Origin: Gammaproteobacteria bacterium
GTDB taxonomy: Bacteria; Pseudomonadota; Gammaproteobacteria; Burkholderiales; Rhodocyclaceae
Direction: 5' to 3'
Assembly (NCBI GenBank): GCA_018828385.1
Contig: JAHJVE010000021.1
Location: 124,001 to 188,000 of the forward strand
DNA length: 64,000 nt
Position 1 is the first letter of the stretch. Each line of letters begins with the position of its first letter. This document shows positions 1 to 11,534 of this stretch, one piece after another. The notes under the pieces were generated by a model. The model was not told where the DNA came from. It did not search any database and worked only from the letters and a program-made list of their open reading frames with translations. A program made the position numbers and the translations under genes.

Positions 1-1206
1 TTCGCGTGCCGTGATGGTGTGGCCTTCGCGCAGCAACTTGGCGGGCACGACGGTGACCGCTCGCGGCACAGCGCGATTGGCGAACGGGGTTTGCCGGGCG
101 CCGCGCACCGCCCGATCGATGACCTTGACGTCACGGACGTAAGCGACGTTGATCTGGCGTACATAGTTGGCGCTGTGCCGATGCCCCGGCACGTAGACCT
201 CGCGCGGGGCGAGCGGGAACCAGCCGACGGCCGGCGCCGCACCGAAGCTGAAGCTGATGCTCCAGCCCGGGTTGCCGATCCAGGCGACGAGGGCCGGCGC
301 ATAGACCGGGCGGGCGACGAGGCGGCCGGGAATCCAGCCCCAGCGACCATGGATGATCGCCCAGCGGCCGTAGTGGAAGGGCGCGAAGCCCCACGGCGCC
401 TGGTCGATCCACGTCCAGCCCCAGGGCGCGACCCAGGCCCAGCGGCCGTAGCGGTAGGGCGCCCAGTCGTCGGCCACGGCGCGCGGATACCAGACCGAAC
501 CGTAGCCGGGCGCCGATTGCCAGTCGCCGTAGGCGTCGAGATCCTGATAGCCGGTCATGTGCGGCGACACGTAGCGGCGCGCCTGGCTGGCCAGCGTCAC
601 GTTCTCGCGATTGGCCACCCAGCGGTCGAAGGCATCGCTGCTGCGGCCTGCGTCGAGCTGTTCGCTACCGTCGCTCCAATGGCTGGCTTTCTGGCCGGCG
701 GCAACCGGTGTCGCCCGCTGGCCGTCGTCGAAGACGGCGCGGCCGGCCTGCACGCTCAGTTCGCTGCGCTCCCCGAAGACATCGATGCGATAGCGCCCCG
801 GCGTCAGGAAACGGACATCGCCATCGGGTGTGGCGATCACCACGTCATCGACCTGATCGCGGTCGAGAATGCTGACCGCCAGACTGCCCCCACTGACCCG
901 GACTTCGACCTGCTTGTCGTCTACGACGGGAAACTCGACCTGACTGTCGTCGGCCAGCCGGTAGGCGGTGGAACCGATCCATACTTCGGCCCGGCCGCGC
1001 GCCCCGGTTTCCAGCACGGCACCGCTGCTGATCGGCCAGTTGAGCGTGGCCGGTCCGCCCTGATCGCTACGGTCAACGCGAAAATCGACCTGATTTTCAA
1101 TATGGGCCAGACGCCCAACGCGGGCCGGCGGATCACTCTGCGCCAGGGCGGGCAGGGCAACGGCCATGGTCAGTGCGAGAAGAATTCTGTGCAGGGATTG
1201 CAGCAT
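1..1206 (-). CDS. FecR/DUF6600-like secreted protein (C-terminus cut by window edge)
   Basis: I translated this gene directly; it is open through base 1, giving 402 codons. The start ATG (1204-1206) follows a GGGAG ribosome site. Residues 1-23 form a signal peptide ending ALPALAQ. About residues 30-180 look like a FecR-type beta domain (GRAEVWIG, TPGRYRIDVFGE). Then come Trp/Tyr/Gly-rich units typical of DUF6600 proteins: YGDW, YGRWAWVAPWGW, APWGFAPFHYGRW. Such proteins are exported and their biochemical role is unknown. The gene lies downstream of the response-regulator gene on the same strand, with a likely terminator between them. Family assignment is fairly firm; function is not known. 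Confidence 0.85.
   Translation of the reverse strand, partial: MLQSLHRILLALTMAVALPALAQSDPPARVGRLAHIENQVDFRVDRSDQGGPATLNWPISSGAVLETGARGRAEVWIGSTAYRLADDSQVEFPVVDDKQVEVRVSGGSLAVSILDRDQVDDVVIATPDGDVRFLTPGRYRIDVFGERSELSVQAGRAVFDDGQRATPVAAGQKASHWSDGSEQLDAGRSSDAFDRWVANRENVTLASQARRYVSPHMTGYQDLDAYGDWQSAPGYGSVWYPRAVADDWAPYRYGRWAWVAPWGWTWIDQAPWGFAPFHYGRWAIIHGRWGWIPGRLVARPVYAPALVAWIGNPGWSISFSFGAAPAVGWFPLAPREVYVPGHRHSANYVRQINVAYVRDVKVIDRAVRGARQTPFANRAVPRAVTVVPAKLLREGHTITARE
1069..1102 (+). repeat. Decayed copy of the 34-bp dispersed element
   Basis: It begins ACGGTCAACGCG and continues AAAATC, but the distal part (GATTTTCAATA) no longer matches the consensus AAAATTGAAAT. It lies inside the FecR/DUF6600 gene on the opposite strand. 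It could be a decayed copy or chance similarity. Confidence 0.35.
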
Positions 1207-1222
1207 CGTGGACTCCCGAAGG

Positions 1223-1251
1223 AAAAACACCGCCCGCGCAAAACGGCGGGC
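1223..1251 (-). terminator. Probable rho-independent terminator after the response-regulator/TPR gene
   Basis: Read on the minus strand, GCCCGC and GCGGGC form a 6-bp GC stem with a loop of about 8 nt, followed shortly by GTTTTTC. It lies between the stop of the response-regulator gene (1336) and the start of the FecR-like gene (1206), where a terminator would be expected. Confidence 0.45.
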
Positions 1252-1335
1252 CAATGTGTAATCAACGCGCCAGATCAGGAAAGGATGAGCCGGTGGAGCA
1301 ACTAAATGGTTTCAAAATGTTGCCGCCCCGACATT

Positions 1336-3048
1336 TCAACTGTTGTCGATGGCGATACCGTATTTCTTGGCGACCGTGACGTACAACTCGCGGGCCGACG
1401 CCACCTTGGCGCTCTTGCGATCCTTGCGCTGGGCGCGCTGCAGGTAGTCAAGGGCACGGGCCGCCAGCATCTCATCCCAGCCCTTCTTGTCCATGAGCGC
1501 AAAAATAGCCTTGGCGGCATTGACCAGAAATTGCAGGTTGGGCACCTGGTCGACGGCCTGAATGAGCAACTGGACGGCGCCTTCAAGATCGCCGTTGCGC
1601 GCCGCCAGAACACCCTTGTTGTTGAGTTCGACAATTTCCCGGCCGACCTGTTCGAGCATCGCCTTGCCGGCATCGGGCTGGCCGGTTTTTTCGAAGACGT
1701 TGGTGATGTGGTTGATGAGGTGGGCATCCTCGTGGTTTTCAGCGGCGACCTGGCGCATGATCTTCGTCGCCTCGTCCTGCTTGCCGGTGGCGTAGCAGGC
1801 GTGGGCCAGATCGACGGCCAGCCGTTGCGACACATGCTTGCCTTTTTCTGCCGCCTCTTCGCTGATCATTTTCTGCAAGGCCAGCGCCTGATCGACCAGA
1901 TGCTGGGCCTTGTCGGGCGAGCCTTCGCTGTTCAGGCAAAGGCTTTCGGTGACCAGCGCCGCCAGCTCGGCCTGCATGTCGCCGCGCCATTCGCGCTTCA
2001 TCTCCGCCGAAATCTTGCGCGAGGCGCTGACGTTGCCCCGCTCGACCAGCACGCGCGACAGGTTGGCAAAGTCGTCCACCGTCCGCAGGCTTGATCCCTT
2101 GCTGCGCTCGATGACCTTGCCGTAAGCCTTTTCGGCCGCCAGCAAATCGTTGTTGCGGGCCGCCACATCGCCGACCAGCCGTTGCCGTACGGTATTGTGC
2201 GGCGAGGCATCGGCCGCCCGCTGCAGGGTGTGCTGGGCCGCCTCGAGCTTGCCCTGGGCTTCGTGCACCGAGGCCAGAAAGTCATAGGCCGACAGGTAAT
2301 CGGGCGCTTCCGTAGTGACCTGTTCGGCCAGTTGTTCGGCCTCGTCGAGCGCCCCCCGGTCACGCAGGGCCATCGCCAGCCCCATCTTGGCCCAGGGCAC
2401 GACGCGCCCTTCGAGGACGCGCCGGAAAACCTCCTCGGCTTCACGCGTCTTGCCCAACGAATGCAGAAGATCGCCCTTGAAACGCAAGGCGTCGTACATG
2501 TATTGCGGCTGCTGATGAATGACGCGGTCGCAGGCAATGATGGCTTCCTGCAGGGCGCCACGCTCGATCTGCTCGTAGATGTGGCGCAGTACGTGTTTTT
2601 TGTAGATCGATCTGATCAGCCGGGCCTGCAATTGCTCGGCGGTAAACGGTTTGATCAGGTAATCGTCGGGGGCCAGCTCGGCCAGCGAAACGACGTTGGT
2701 GTAGCCGCGCTCGCTGGTGATGATCATGTACACCGTCGACAACGGGATGAGATGGGCGTGGCGCAGCTCTTCGAGCAATTGCTGGCCGTCGCGACCATCG
2801 TCGAGGATGAAATCGGAGAGCACGATATCGAAACGGTTGGCCTTGACCTGACGGATGACCTCGGCCGAATTTCCTGCCCCGTGCACCAATGTCACGCCCA
2901 GGGCCCCGAGCATCAGGCGCAGCGAATCGCGCGCCGGCGAATGGCGATCAACGATCAGAACCCTTTTTTTGGTCAGCGATTGCTGCAAAACCAGCAGCAT
3001 CTCCTCGTTATCAAGAGAGCTGGGGCCTTTGGCTTGGCTAGTACTCAT
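1336..3048 (-). CDS. Response regulator with tetratricopeptide-repeat output domain
   Basis: The 570-residue protein begins with a CheY-like receiver domain (about residues 28-150). The phospho-acceptor is Asp79 (LSDF), D34 belongs to the acidic pocket, and the conserved Lys is in LIKPF. No DNA-binding or enzymatic output follows. Instead residues 155-560 are helical TPR units (for example ALQEAIIACDRVI, REAEEVFRRVLEG, KLEAAQHTLQRAA). Such proteins probably work through protein-protein contacts in a phosphorelay. No histidine kinase is adjacent; the nearest is the hybrid kinase at 41.6 kb, and no link is shown. It is transcribed away from mnmG. Confidence 0.88.
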   Translation of the reverse strand: MSTSQAKGPSSLDNEEMLLVLQQSLTKKRVLIVDRHSPARDSLRLMLGALGVTLVHGAGNSAEVIRQVKANRFDIVLSDFILDDGRDGQQLLEELRHAHLIPLSTVYMIITSERGYTNVVSLAELAPDDYLIKPFTAEQLQARLIRSIYKKHVLRHIYEQIERGALQEAIIACDRVIHQQPQYMYDALRFKGDLLHSLGKTREAEEVFRRVLEGRVVPWAKMGLAMALRDRGALDEAEQLAEQVTTEAPDYLSAYDFLASVHEAQGKLEAAQHTLQRAADASPHNTVRQRLVGDVAARNNDLLAAEKAYGKVIERSKGSSLRTVDDFANLSRVLVERGNVSASRKISAEMKREWRGDMQAELAALVTESLCLNSEGSPDKAQHLVDQALALQKMISEEAAEKGKHVSQRLAVDLAHACYATGKQDEATKIMRQVAAENHEDAHLINHITNVFEKTGQPDAGKAMLEQVGREIVELNNKGVLAARNGDLEGAVQLLIQAVDQVPNLQFLVNAAKAIFALMDKKGWDEMLAARALDYLQRAQRKDRKSAKVASARELYVTVAKKYGIAIDNS

Positions 3049-3165
3049 TTCGCAAACTTACTTGAGTTCGCAGGGCAGGGCAAGGAAGCGGCAAAAACCT
3101 TCGAGTTTTCAGCGCCCTGAAGTAAAATCCGCAGTCCGCTATTGCGCTGCAACAAAGCCAAACCC

Positions 3166-5070
3166 ATGCTCTATCCCACCCGTTTCGATGTCATCGTCGT
3201 CGGCGGCGGTCACGCCGGCACCGAGGCTGCGCTCGCCGCGGCGCGGGCGGGGGCGAACACGCTGCTGCTGACGCACAATCTCGACACGCTCGGGGCGATG
3301 AGTTGCAATCCGTCGATTGGCGGCATCGGCAAGGGGCATCTGGTGCGCGAAGTCGACGCGCTGGGCGGCGCCATGGCGGCGGCCACCGATGAAGCCGGCA
3401 TCCAGTTCCGCATTCTGAACGCCTCGAAAGGCCCGGCCGTGCGCGCTACTCGCGCCCAGGCCGACCGCGTGCTGTACAAACAGGCAATCCGCTCGCGTCT
3501 GGAAAACCAGCCCAACCTGACCATTTTCGCCGAAGCCTGCGACGACCTGATTGTCGAAGGCGAGCGCGTCGTCGGCGCGGTGACGCAACTCGGTATCCGC
3601 TTCATGGCCGAGGCCGTCGTACTGACCGCCGGCACCTTCCTCAACGGCAAGATCCATGTCGGGCTCGAGAACTACACCGGCGGGCGCATGGGCGATCCGC
3701 CTTCAAACTCGCTGGCCGCCCGGTTGAAGGAACTCAATCTGCCGCAAGGCCGCCTGAAGACCGGCACGCCGCCGCGCCTCGACGGCAAGACCATCGATTT
3801 TTCGGTCATGGAAGAACAGCATTCGGACGACCCGATGCCGGTCTTTTCCTTTCTCGGCTGCGCCGCCCAGCACCCGCGCCAACTGCCGTGCTGGATCACT
3901 GAAACCAACGAGCGCACGCACGACATCATCCGCAGCGGTCTCGACCGTTCGCCGATGTACACCGGCGTCATCGAAGGCGTCGGGCCGCGCTACTGCCCAT
4001 CGATTGAAGACAAGATTCACCGCTTCGCCGACAAGGATCGCCACAACGTCTTCCTCGAACCGGAAGGCCTGACGACACACGAAATCTACCCGAACGGCGT
4101 GTCGACCAGCCTGCCTTTCGACATCCAGCTGGCGCTTGTCCGCTCGATCCGCGGCATGGAGAACGTGCACATCCTGCGCCCCGGCTACGCCATCGAATAC
4201 GATTTCTACGACCCGCGCGGCCTCAAGGACACGCTGGAATCGAAGGCCATCAACGGCCTGTTTTTCGCCGGCCAGATCAACGGTACAACGGGCTACGAGG
4301 AGGCTGCTGCGCAGGGCCTGCTCGCTGGCATCAACGCCGTGCGCCACGTCCGCGACGAATCCGGCTGGTGCCCGAAACGCAACGAGGCTTACCTCGGAGT
4401 GCTGGTAGACGATCTGATCACGCGCGGCGTTTCGGACCCTTACCGGATGTTCACGAGCCGCGCCGAATACCGCCTGAGCCTGCGTGAAGACAATGCCGAT
4501 CTGCGCCTGACCGAACAAGGCCGCGAACTGGGCTTGGTCGACGACATCCGCTGGGCCGCCTTCAGCCGGAAGCGTGATGCCATTGCCGCCGAGCAAGAGC
4601 GACTGAAATCAACCTGGGTCAATCCCAAGCTGACCCCAGCCGAAGATTGCATCCGCGTCCTTGGCAAAGCCATCGAACACGAATACAACCTGTTCGAACT
4701 GCTGCGCCGGCCCGAAGTAAGCTACGCAGCACTGCTCACGCTGCCTTGCTACGGTGAACCGGAAAATTTGCCCAAAATTGAAATGGACCCGGCCGTTGTC
4801 GAGCAGCTCGAAATCTCCGCCAAGTACCAGGGCTACATCGACCGTCAGGCCGAGGAAGTCGCCAAGTCTTCCAGCTACGAAAACACTGCGCTGCCGGCCG
4901 ATCTCGATTACGCCGCCGTCGCCGGCCTGTCCAACGAGGTCAAACAGAAGCTGGCCCTGCACAAGCCGCAAACCATCGGTCAGGCGTCGCGCATCCAGGG
5001 CATCACGCCGGCTGCCATTTCGCTGCTGCTGATCCACCTGAAGCGCCACAACCTGTCGCAGGCGGCATGA
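3166..5070 (+). CDS. mnmG: tRNA uridine-5-carboxymethylaminomethyl modification enzyme MnmG (GidA)
   Basis: MnmG is the FAD-dependent partner of MnmE. It installs the cmnm5 group on U34 of tRNAs reading NNA/NNG codons. The 634-residue protein has the N-terminal FAD motif GGGHAG (13-18), the CNPSIGG and [11 protein letters not shown] family motifs, and the C-terminal KYQGYIDRQ region. I chose the ATG at 3166 because the upstream in-frame extension is outside the family and the length then matches E. coli (629). A weak -10 (TAAAAT, 3123-3128) lies upstream. The stop overlaps rsmG as ATGA. Residues about 529-540 ([12 protein letters not shown]) are encoded by a copy of the 34-bp dispersed element, just before the conserved C-terminal domain. 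Confidence 0.97.
   Translation: MLYPTRFDVIVVGGGHAGTEAALAAARAGANTLLLTHNLDTLGAMSCNPSIGGIGKGHLVREVDALGGAMAAATDEAGIQFRILNASKGPAVRATRAQADRVLYKQAIRSRLENQPNLTIFAEACDDLIVEGERVVGAVTQLGIRFMAEAVVLTAGTFLNGKIHVGLENYTGGRMGDPPSNSLAARLKELNLPQGRLKTGTPPRLDGKTIDFSVMEEQHSDDPMPVFSFLGCAAQHPRQLPCWITETNERTHDIIRSGLDRSPMYTGVIEGVGPRYCPSIEDKIHRFADKDRHNVFLEPEGLTTHEIYPNGVSTSLPFDIQLALVRSIRGMENVHILRPGYAIEYDFYDPRGLKDTLESKAINGLFFAGQINGTTGYEEAAAQGLLAGINAVRHVRDESGWCPKRNEAYLGVLVDDLITRGVSDPYRMFTSRAEYRLSLREDNADLRLTEQGRELGLVDDIRWAAFSRKRDAIAAEQERLKSTWVNPKLTPAEDCIRVLGKAIEHEYNLFELLRRPEVSYAALLTLPCYGEPENLPKIEMDPAVVEQLEISAKYQGYIDRQAEEVAKSSSYENTALPADLDYAAVAGLSNEVKQKLALHKPQTIGQASRIQGITPAAISLLLIHLKRHNLSQAA
4751..4784 (+). repeat. 34-bp dispersed element inside mnmG
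   Basis: Core ACGGTGAACCGG (one change, C6 to G), then AAAATT, TGCCC and the perfect distal part AAAATTGAAAT. It is read in frame as [12 protein letters not shown]. The A/T-rich block stands out in a GC-rich gene. Confidence 0.8.
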
Positions 5071-5684
5071 GCCAGAACGCCCTTGCCAGCGGCCTGGCCG
5101 CCCTCGACATCGCGCTGCCGGCCGAGGCGCAGAGCAAGCTGCTTGCCTTCCGCGACCTGCTGCTCAAGTGGAACAAGACTTATAACCTGACCGCCCTGCG
5201 CGACCCGGCCCAGGCCATTTCGCACCATCTGCTCGATTCGCTCGCCATCCTGCGGCATGTCGGTGCCGGCAATCTGCTCGATGTCGGCAGCGGCGGCGGG
5301 CTGCCCGGCATTCCACTGGCCATCGCCAAGCCGGAACTCTCGGTCAGCATGGTCGACACCGTGCAAAAGAAAGCCACCTTCCTGCAGCAAGCAGCCATCG
5401 AACTGGCGCTCAGGAATGTTACGGTGCACCACGCCCGGGTCGAGGAAATGCAGGGACAATACGCCCAGATCAGCTCGCGCGCCTTTGCCGAAATCGGCCT
5501 TTTCATCAGCCTGACCCGTCACCTGCTGGCCCCGAACGGTCGCTGGCTGGCCATGAAAGGCGTGCGACCGGACGACGAACTCAAGGCCCTGCCGGCCGAC
5601 ATCACGGTTGAATCCATCATCCCGCTCAGCGTGCCGGGGCTGGATGCCGAACGACATTTGATCATTTTGAAAGCCGGGTCATGA
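5067..5684 (+). CDS. rsmG: 16S rRNA (guanine527-N7)-methyltransferase RsmG (GidB)
   Basis: RsmG uses S-adenosylmethionine to methylate G527 of 16S rRNA. The 205-residue protein is the usual length. It has [10 protein letters not shown] near residues 34-43 and the SAM-binding loop [11 protein letters not shown] at 71-81. It overlaps both mnmG and parA by four bases (ATGA), so the genes are translationally coupled. The mnmG-rsmG-parAB order is a classic origin-proximal arrangement in proteobacteria, although no DnaA-box cluster is visible in this window. Confidence 0.96.
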   Translation: MSQNALASGLAALDIALPAEAQSKLLAFRDLLLKWNKTYNLTALRDPAQAISHHLLDSLAILRHVGAGNLLDVGSGGGLPGIPLAIAKPELSVSMVDTVQKKATFLQQAAIELALRNVTVHHARVEEMQGQYAQISSRAFAEIGLFISLTRHLLAPNGRWLAMKGVRPDDELKALPADITVESIIPLSVPGLDAERHLIILKAGS

Positions 5685-6442
5685 AAGTACTCGCCATAAC
5701 CAACCAGAAAGGCGGCGTCGGCAAGACGACCACCGCCGTCAATCTGGCCGCCTCGCTGGCCGCCGAGGGCAAGCGCGTCCTGCTCATCGACATGGACCCG
5801 CAAGGCAACGCGACGACCGGCTCCGGCATCCCCAAGAAAGAAACACTGCCCACCGTCTATCAACTGCTGATCGGCGCCGCCACCTTGCTCGAAGTCTGCG
5901 TCGCGACTGCTTTTGATTTCGACATCCTGCCAGCCAACCGCGAACTGGCCGGCGCCGAAGTCGAAATGATCGAACTCGACCAGCGCGAATACCGCCTGAA
6001 AAAAGCCCTGGCGCAAAACCACGCCGAATACGATTTCGTCCTCATCGACTGTCCGCCCGCCCTGAACATGCTGACGGTCAACGCGCTGGTCGCCGCCGAT
6101 TCAGTGTTGATCCCCATGCAATGCGAGTACTACGCACTGGAAGGTCTGTCCGATCTCGTCGAAACACTGCGCAAGGTGCGTCACCATCTCAATTCCCGCC
6201 TCGAAATCGAAGGCCTGCTACGTACCATGTACAACGGCCAGAGCACATTGACCCAGCAAGTGTCGACCGAGCTCGAAAGCCACTTCGGCGACAAGGTCTA
6301 CAAGACCATCGTGCCGCGTAACGTCCGCCTGGCCGAAGCGCCGTCCTACGGCAAGCCGGTCATCGCCTTCGACAAAAACTCTAGGGGAGCGCAAGCCTAC
6401 AGCGCACTCGCCCGGGAAATTCTTGAAAGGGTCATCCAATGA
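5681..6442 (+). CDS. parA: Chromosome-partitioning ATPase ParA (Soj)
   Basis: ParA is a Walker-type ATPase. It binds DNA nonspecifically as an ATP dimer and is driven by ParB-parS complexes to segregate origins. The 253-residue protein has the deviant Walker A motif KGGVGKT (10-16), the [10 protein letters not shown] motif and the switch [12 protein letters not shown]. The short length and lack of an N-terminal helix-turn-helix indicate the chromosomal (type Ib-like) form, not a plasmid type Ia protein. It overlaps rsmG and parB by four bases each. Confidence 0.97.
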   Translation: MKVLAITNQKGGVGKTTTAVNLAASLAAEGKRVLLIDMDPQGNATTGSGIPKKETLPTVYQLLIGAATLLEVCVATAFDFDILPANRELAGAEVEMIELDQREYRLKKALAQNHAEYDFVLIDCPPALNMLTVNALVAADSVLIPMQCEYYALEGLSDLVETLRKVRHHLNSRLEIEGLLRTMYNGQSTLTQQVSTELESHFGDKVYKTIVPRNVRLAEAPSYGKPVIAFDKNSRGAQAYSALAREILERVIQ

Positions 6443-7293
6443 TCAAGATGAAAGGACTCGGCCGCGGCCTCGACGCGCTGCTTTCCGGCAGCGACAAGCC
6501 GCAGGGCGACGAACAGCGCAACCTGCCGGTCGAACGCCTGCGCCCCGGCAAATACCAGCCACGCACCCACATGGATCAGGACTCGCTGGCCGAACTGGCA
6601 GCCTCGATCAAGGCGCAGGGCGTCATGCAACCGATTCTCGTCCGCGCCGTCGACAGCACGCCCGGCTCCGAGCGCTACGAAATCGTCGCTGGCGAACGCC
6701 GCTGGCGTGCCTCGCAACTCGCCGGGCTGAACGAAGTTCCGGTCCTCGTCCGCAACATTCCGGACGAACAGGCGTTGGCCATGGCGCTCATCGAAAACAT
6801 CCAGCGCGAGAACCTCAATCCGCTCGAAGAAGCCCAGGGCTTGCAGCGCCTCATCGACGAATTCGGCCTCACCCACCAGCAAGCCGCCGATGCGGTTGGC
6901 CGCTCACGCCCCGCCGCCTCGAATTTGCTGCGCTTGTTGCAACTGACCGCACCGGTTCAGGAATTGCTGATGACCTGCCGAATCGACATGGGTCATGCCC
7001 GCGCCCTGTTGCCAATTTCGAGCGGCCAGCAGGTCGGCGTTGCCCAGCGTATTGTGCAGAAGGGCTTGTCGGTTCGCGAAACAGAACGGCTGGTCCAGCA
7101 ACTGTTGAATCCGCCCAAGCATGCGCCCGAAAAGGCCATCGACCGCGACCTGCTGAATCTGCAGGAACGCCTGTCCGACGACCTAGGAACCAACGTTGCC
7201 ATTCGCTCGAACAAGAAGGGCGCCGGCAAGGTCACCATCGAATTCTCAAGTCTGGACCAGCTCGACGGCCTCATTTCACGACTCCATTCGTAA
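6439..7293 (+). CDS. parB: Chromosome-partitioning protein ParB (Spo0J)
   Basis: ParB is a CTP-dependent DNA clamp that loads at parS and works with ParA. The 284-residue protein starts MKGLGRGLDALLSG after three extra residues (a second ATG at 6448 is also possible). It contains the CTP/arginine motif GERRWRA (85-91), the ENIQRENLNPLEEA helix and a helix-turn-helix (HQQAADAVGRSRPAASNLL), then a C-terminal dimer domain. The only parS-like palindrome I found in the window is far away, at 59682. The gene ends the mnmG operon; the atp promoter follows. Confidence 0.97.
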   Translation: MIKMKGLGRGLDALLSGSDKPQGDEQRNLPVERLRPGKYQPRTHMDQDSLAELAASIKAQGVMQPILVRAVDSTPGSERYEIVAGERRWRASQLAGLNEVPVLVRNIPDEQALAMALIENIQRENLNPLEEAQGLQRLIDEFGLTHQQAADAVGRSRPAASNLLRLLQLTAPVQELLMTCRIDMGHARALLPISSGQQVGVAQRIVQKGLSVRETERLVQQLLNPPKHAPEKAIDRDLLNLQERLSDDLGTNVAIRSNKKGAGKVTIEFSSLDQLDGLISRLHS

Positions 7294-7357
7294 GCAATGT
7301 CACTAATCGTAACCCACAGAAATTACGGGAAAACCCTCAATTTTTGCACTGCGGAAA

Positions 7358-7386
7358 TTGACTCATCTATAAGACTCCGTTACACT
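7358..7386 (+). promoter_or_regulatory. Probable sigma-70 promoter of the atp operon
   Basis: TTGACT (7358-7363), a 17-bp spacer and TACACT (7381-7386) lie upstream of atpI. A weaker overlapping alternative is TTGCAC (7344-7349) with TATAAG (7368-7373). The 119-bp gap after parB is the only sizeable gap upstream of the atp genes. Confidence 0.5.
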
Positions 7387-7412
7387 CGCACGGTTATTGA
7401 TCGAGGCATGTC

Positions 7413-8586
<1,174 letters not shown>

Positions 8587-8648
8587 GTCGTAGTAGCAGT
8601 TTTTCAGTAGTTTTTAACCTTAACCCCGTAACATACCTACTTTACTGA

Positions 8649-8921
<273 letters not shown>

Positions 8922-8958
8922 TCCGCGCCCCTGAAACCCTTATAACCAGGAGGTTAGC

Positions 8959-9429
8959 GTGAATATCAACGCTACACTGATTGGCCAGGCAATCTGGTTT
9001 GGTCTCTTCATCTGGATCACGATGAAGTACGTCTGGCCGCCGCTGCAAAAAGCGATGGCAGACCGTCAAGCACAGATCGCTGATGGCCTGGCTGCGGCCG
9101 AACGTGGCAAAAACGAGCAAGAGCTCGCCGCCAAGCGTTCCGCCGATGCGTTGCGGGAAGCCAAGGAAAAATCCTCGGACCTCATCGCTCAAGCCGAAAA
9201 GCGTGCGCAACAGATCGTCGAAGAAGCCAAGGGCGTCGCCAAGGTTGAGGCCGACAAGGTCGTCGCCGGCGCCAAAGCCGAAATCGATCAGGAAGTCGAA
9301 CGCGCCAAGCAAGCTTTGCGTGAGCGTGTCGCCGAACTGGCGGTTGCTGGTGCCGAGAAGATCCTGCGCAAGGAAATCAACGCGTCCGCGCATGCCGACA
9401 TGCTGGTCGCCCTGAAACAGGACCTGTAA
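8959..9429 (+). CDS. atpF: F1Fo ATP synthase subunit b
   Basis: Subunit b is the peripheral stalk: one N-terminal membrane helix (about residues 5-25) and a long charged coiled coil that reaches subunit delta. The 156-residue length matches E. coli. Translation starts at a GTG (8959) with a strong aggagg site. It is followed after three bases by atpH, so the two stalk subunits are likely coupled. Confidence 0.96.
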   Translation: MNINATLIGQAIWFGLFIWITMKYVWPPLQKAMADRQAQIADGLAAAERGKNEQELAAKRSADALREAKEKSSDLIAQAEKRAQQIVEEAKGVAKVEADKVVAGAKAEIDQEVERAKQALRERVAELAVAGAEKILRKEINASAHADMLVALKQDL

Positions 9430-9432
9430 GCA

Positions 9433-9969
9433 ATGGCTGAATCCGTAACTATCGCCCGCCCTTACGCCGAAGCCCTGTTCCGGGCGGCCAAGGAAAGCGG
9501 CAATCTGGCCAAGTGGGCCGAGCAAGCTGCAACGCTCGCCCAGGTGGCCGCCAGTCCCGAAGTCCATACGGCTATCGGCGATCCCAATGTGGCGGCCCCG
9601 CAACTGGTCGACCTCTTCCGGTCTGCCTGCGGTACGGCGGTAGATGCGGAGCTGGCGAACTTCATCCAGCTGCTGTCCAACAATAACCGCCTGGGATTGT
9701 TGCCGGAAATCGCCGGCTTGTACGAAAGCTACAAGCGCGCCGAGGAAGGCACCAAGCAAGCCGAAATCATTTCGGCCTTCCCGATCGATGACAACCAGGT
9801 GAAAGCCCTGGTGCCCCAGCTCGAAGCCGTCTTCAAGACCAAGCTCGAAACCTCAGTGTCGGTTGATCCGACCCTGATTGGTGGCATCAAGGTAATCGTT
9901 GGCGACCAGATGCTGGATGCTTCAGTCCGCGGCAAGCTCGACGCCATGGCTACGGCGCTGAACAACTAG
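9433..9969 (+). CDS. atpH: F1Fo ATP synthase subunit delta
   Basis: Delta joins the b-dimer to the top of the alpha3beta3 hexamer. The 178-residue protein has the typical start TIARPYAEALFRAAK and the C-terminal VDPTLIGGIKVIVGDQMLDASVRGKL signature. It lies between atpF (3-bp gap) and atpA (9-bp gap). Confidence 0.96.
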   Translation: MAESVTIARPYAEALFRAAKESGNLAKWAEQAATLAQVAASPEVHTAIGDPNVAAPQLVDLFRSACGTAVDAELANFIQLLSNNNRLGLLPEIAGLYESYKRAEEGTKQAEIISAFPIDDNQVKALVPQLEAVFKTKLETSVSVDPTLIGGIKVIVGDQMLDASVRGKLDAMATALNN

Positions 9970-9978
9970 GAGAATTTC

Positions 9979-11517
9979 ATGCAGTTGAATCCTTCCGAAA
10001 TTTCTGAACTGATCAAGAGCAAGATCCAGAACCTGCAAGGCGCATCGGAAGTGCGCACGCAGGGCACCGTGGTATCCGTCACCGACGGTATCTGTCGTGT
10101 GCACGGCCTGCAAGACGTTATGCAGGGCGAAATGCTGGAATTCCCCGGCAACACCTTTGGCATGGCGCTCAACCTCGAGCGTGATTCCGTCGGTGCCGTG
10201 GTTCTTGGTGCATACGAACACATTTCCGAAGGCGACGTGGTCAAGACCACCGGTCGCATTCTGGAAGTTCCTGTCGGCCGTGAGCTGCTCGGTCGCGTGG
10301 TCAATTCCCTCGGTCAGCCGATCGACGGCAAGGGCCCGATCAATGCCAAGCTGACCGACAAGCTGGAAAAGGTTGCACCGGGCGTTATTTGGCGTAAGTC
10401 GGTTTCCCAGCCCGTGCAAACCGGTCTGAAGTGCGTCGACTCCATGGTGCCGGTTGGCCGTGGTCAGCGCGAACTGATTATTGGTGACCGCCAGACCGGC
10501 AAGACAGCTGTCGCTGTCGACGCCATCATCAACCAGAAGGACAAGGGTCTTTTCTGCGTTTATGTCGCTATCGGCCAAAAGGCTTCCACCATCGCCAACG
10601 TCGTGCGCAAGCTCGAAGAGCACGGCGCAATGGCGAATACCATCGTGGTTGCTGCTCCGGCTTCCGAATCAGCAGCGCTACAGTACCTCGCACCGTACGC
10701 CGGTTGTACGATGGGCGAATACTTCCGCGACACCGGTGAAGATGCGCTGATCGTTTATGATGACTTGACCAAGCAAGCTTGGGGCTATCGCCAGGTTTCC
10801 CTGCTGCTGCGCCGCCCGCCAGGCCGCGAAGCATACCCGGGCGACGTGTTCTATCTCCACTCCCGTCTCCTCGAGCGCGCTGCCCGCGTTTCGGAAGCTT
10901 GGGTCGAGAAGGTCAGTAACGGTGAGATCAAGGGCAAGACCGGTTCTTTGACCGCACTGCCGGTGATCGAAACGCAAGCCGGGGACGTATCCGCTTTCGT
11001 TCCGACCAACGTGATCTCCATTACCGACGGTCAGATCTTCCTGGAAACCGACCTCTTCAATGCCGGCATCCGTCCTGCGATCAACGCCGGTATCTCCGTG
11101 TCTCGCGTCGGCGGTGCGGCTCAGACCAAGCTGATCAAGAAGCTTGGCGGCGGTGTCCGTCTGGCTCTGGCCCAGTACCGCGAACTCGCAGCTTTTGCTC
11201 AATTTGCTTCTGACCTCGACGAAGCGACCCGCAAGCAGCTGGAGCGTGGCCGTCTGGTCACCGAGCTGATGAAGCAGGCTCAGTACTCGCCGATGAGCAT
11301 CTCCGAAATGGCCGTCACGCTGTATGCAGCGGACAAGGGCTACTTTGATGATGTCGAAGTCAAGCGTGCCCTGGAATGCGAAAAGGCCATGATTGGTTAT
11401 CTGAAAGCCAACTGTGCTGACCTCATGAACACGATGGAGTCCACAGCCGACCTGAGCGCCGACTCCGAGAAGCAACTTGCCGCAGGCATCGTTGCATTCA
11501 AGAGTAGCTGGGCCTGA
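9979..11517 (+). CDS. atpA: F1Fo ATP synthase subunit alpha
   Basis: The alpha subunit binds nucleotide at non-catalytic sites and completes the catalytic sites with an arginine finger. The 512-residue protein has the Walker A motif GDRQTGKT, the catalytic-site segment [15 protein letters not shown] and the family motif [10 protein letters not shown]. Its length is typical. A gaga ribosome site is present (ctaggagaatttcATG). The gene sits in the standard order between atpH and atpG. Confidence 0.98.
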   Translation: MQLNPSEISELIKSKIQNLQGASEVRTQGTVVSVTDGICRVHGLQDVMQGEMLEFPGNTFGMALNLERDSVGAVVLGAYEHISEGDVVKTTGRILEVPVGRELLGRVVNSLGQPIDGKGPINAKLTDKLEKVAPGVIWRKSVSQPVQTGLKCVDSMVPVGRGQRELIIGDRQTGKTAVAVDAIINQKDKGLFCVYVAIGQKASTIANVVRKLEEHGAMANTIVVAAPASESAALQYLAPYAGCTMGEYFRDTGEDALIVYDDLTKQAWGYRQVSLLLRRPPGREAYPGDVFYLHSRLLERAARVSEAWVEKVSNGEIKGKTGSLTALPVIETQAGDVSAFVPTNVISITDGQIFLETDLFNAGIRPAINAGISVSRVGGAAQTKLIKKLGGGVRLALAQYRELAAFAQFASDLDEATRKQLERGRLVTELMKQAQYSPMSISEMAVTLYAADKGYFDDVEVKRALECEKAMIGYLKANCADLMNTMESTADLSADSEKQLAAGIVAFKSSWA

Positions 11518-11534
11518 TTAGCTAGGAGAATTAC

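Noticed and set aside
19..1305. 428-codon plus-strand open frame at the left edge
   Set aside because: The minus strand encodes a signal peptide and FecR/DUF6600 motifs continuously to the window edge, so the plus frame is a shadow.
6072..6090. ACGGTCAACGCG inside parA as another copy of the 34-bp element
   Set aside because: Only the first nine bases fit, and they encode the ParA family motif LTVNALV. No A/T tract follows.
7294..7412. oriC or DnaA-box cluster between parB and atpI
   Set aside because: No TTATCCACA-type boxes are present; the region contains only promoter-like sequences.
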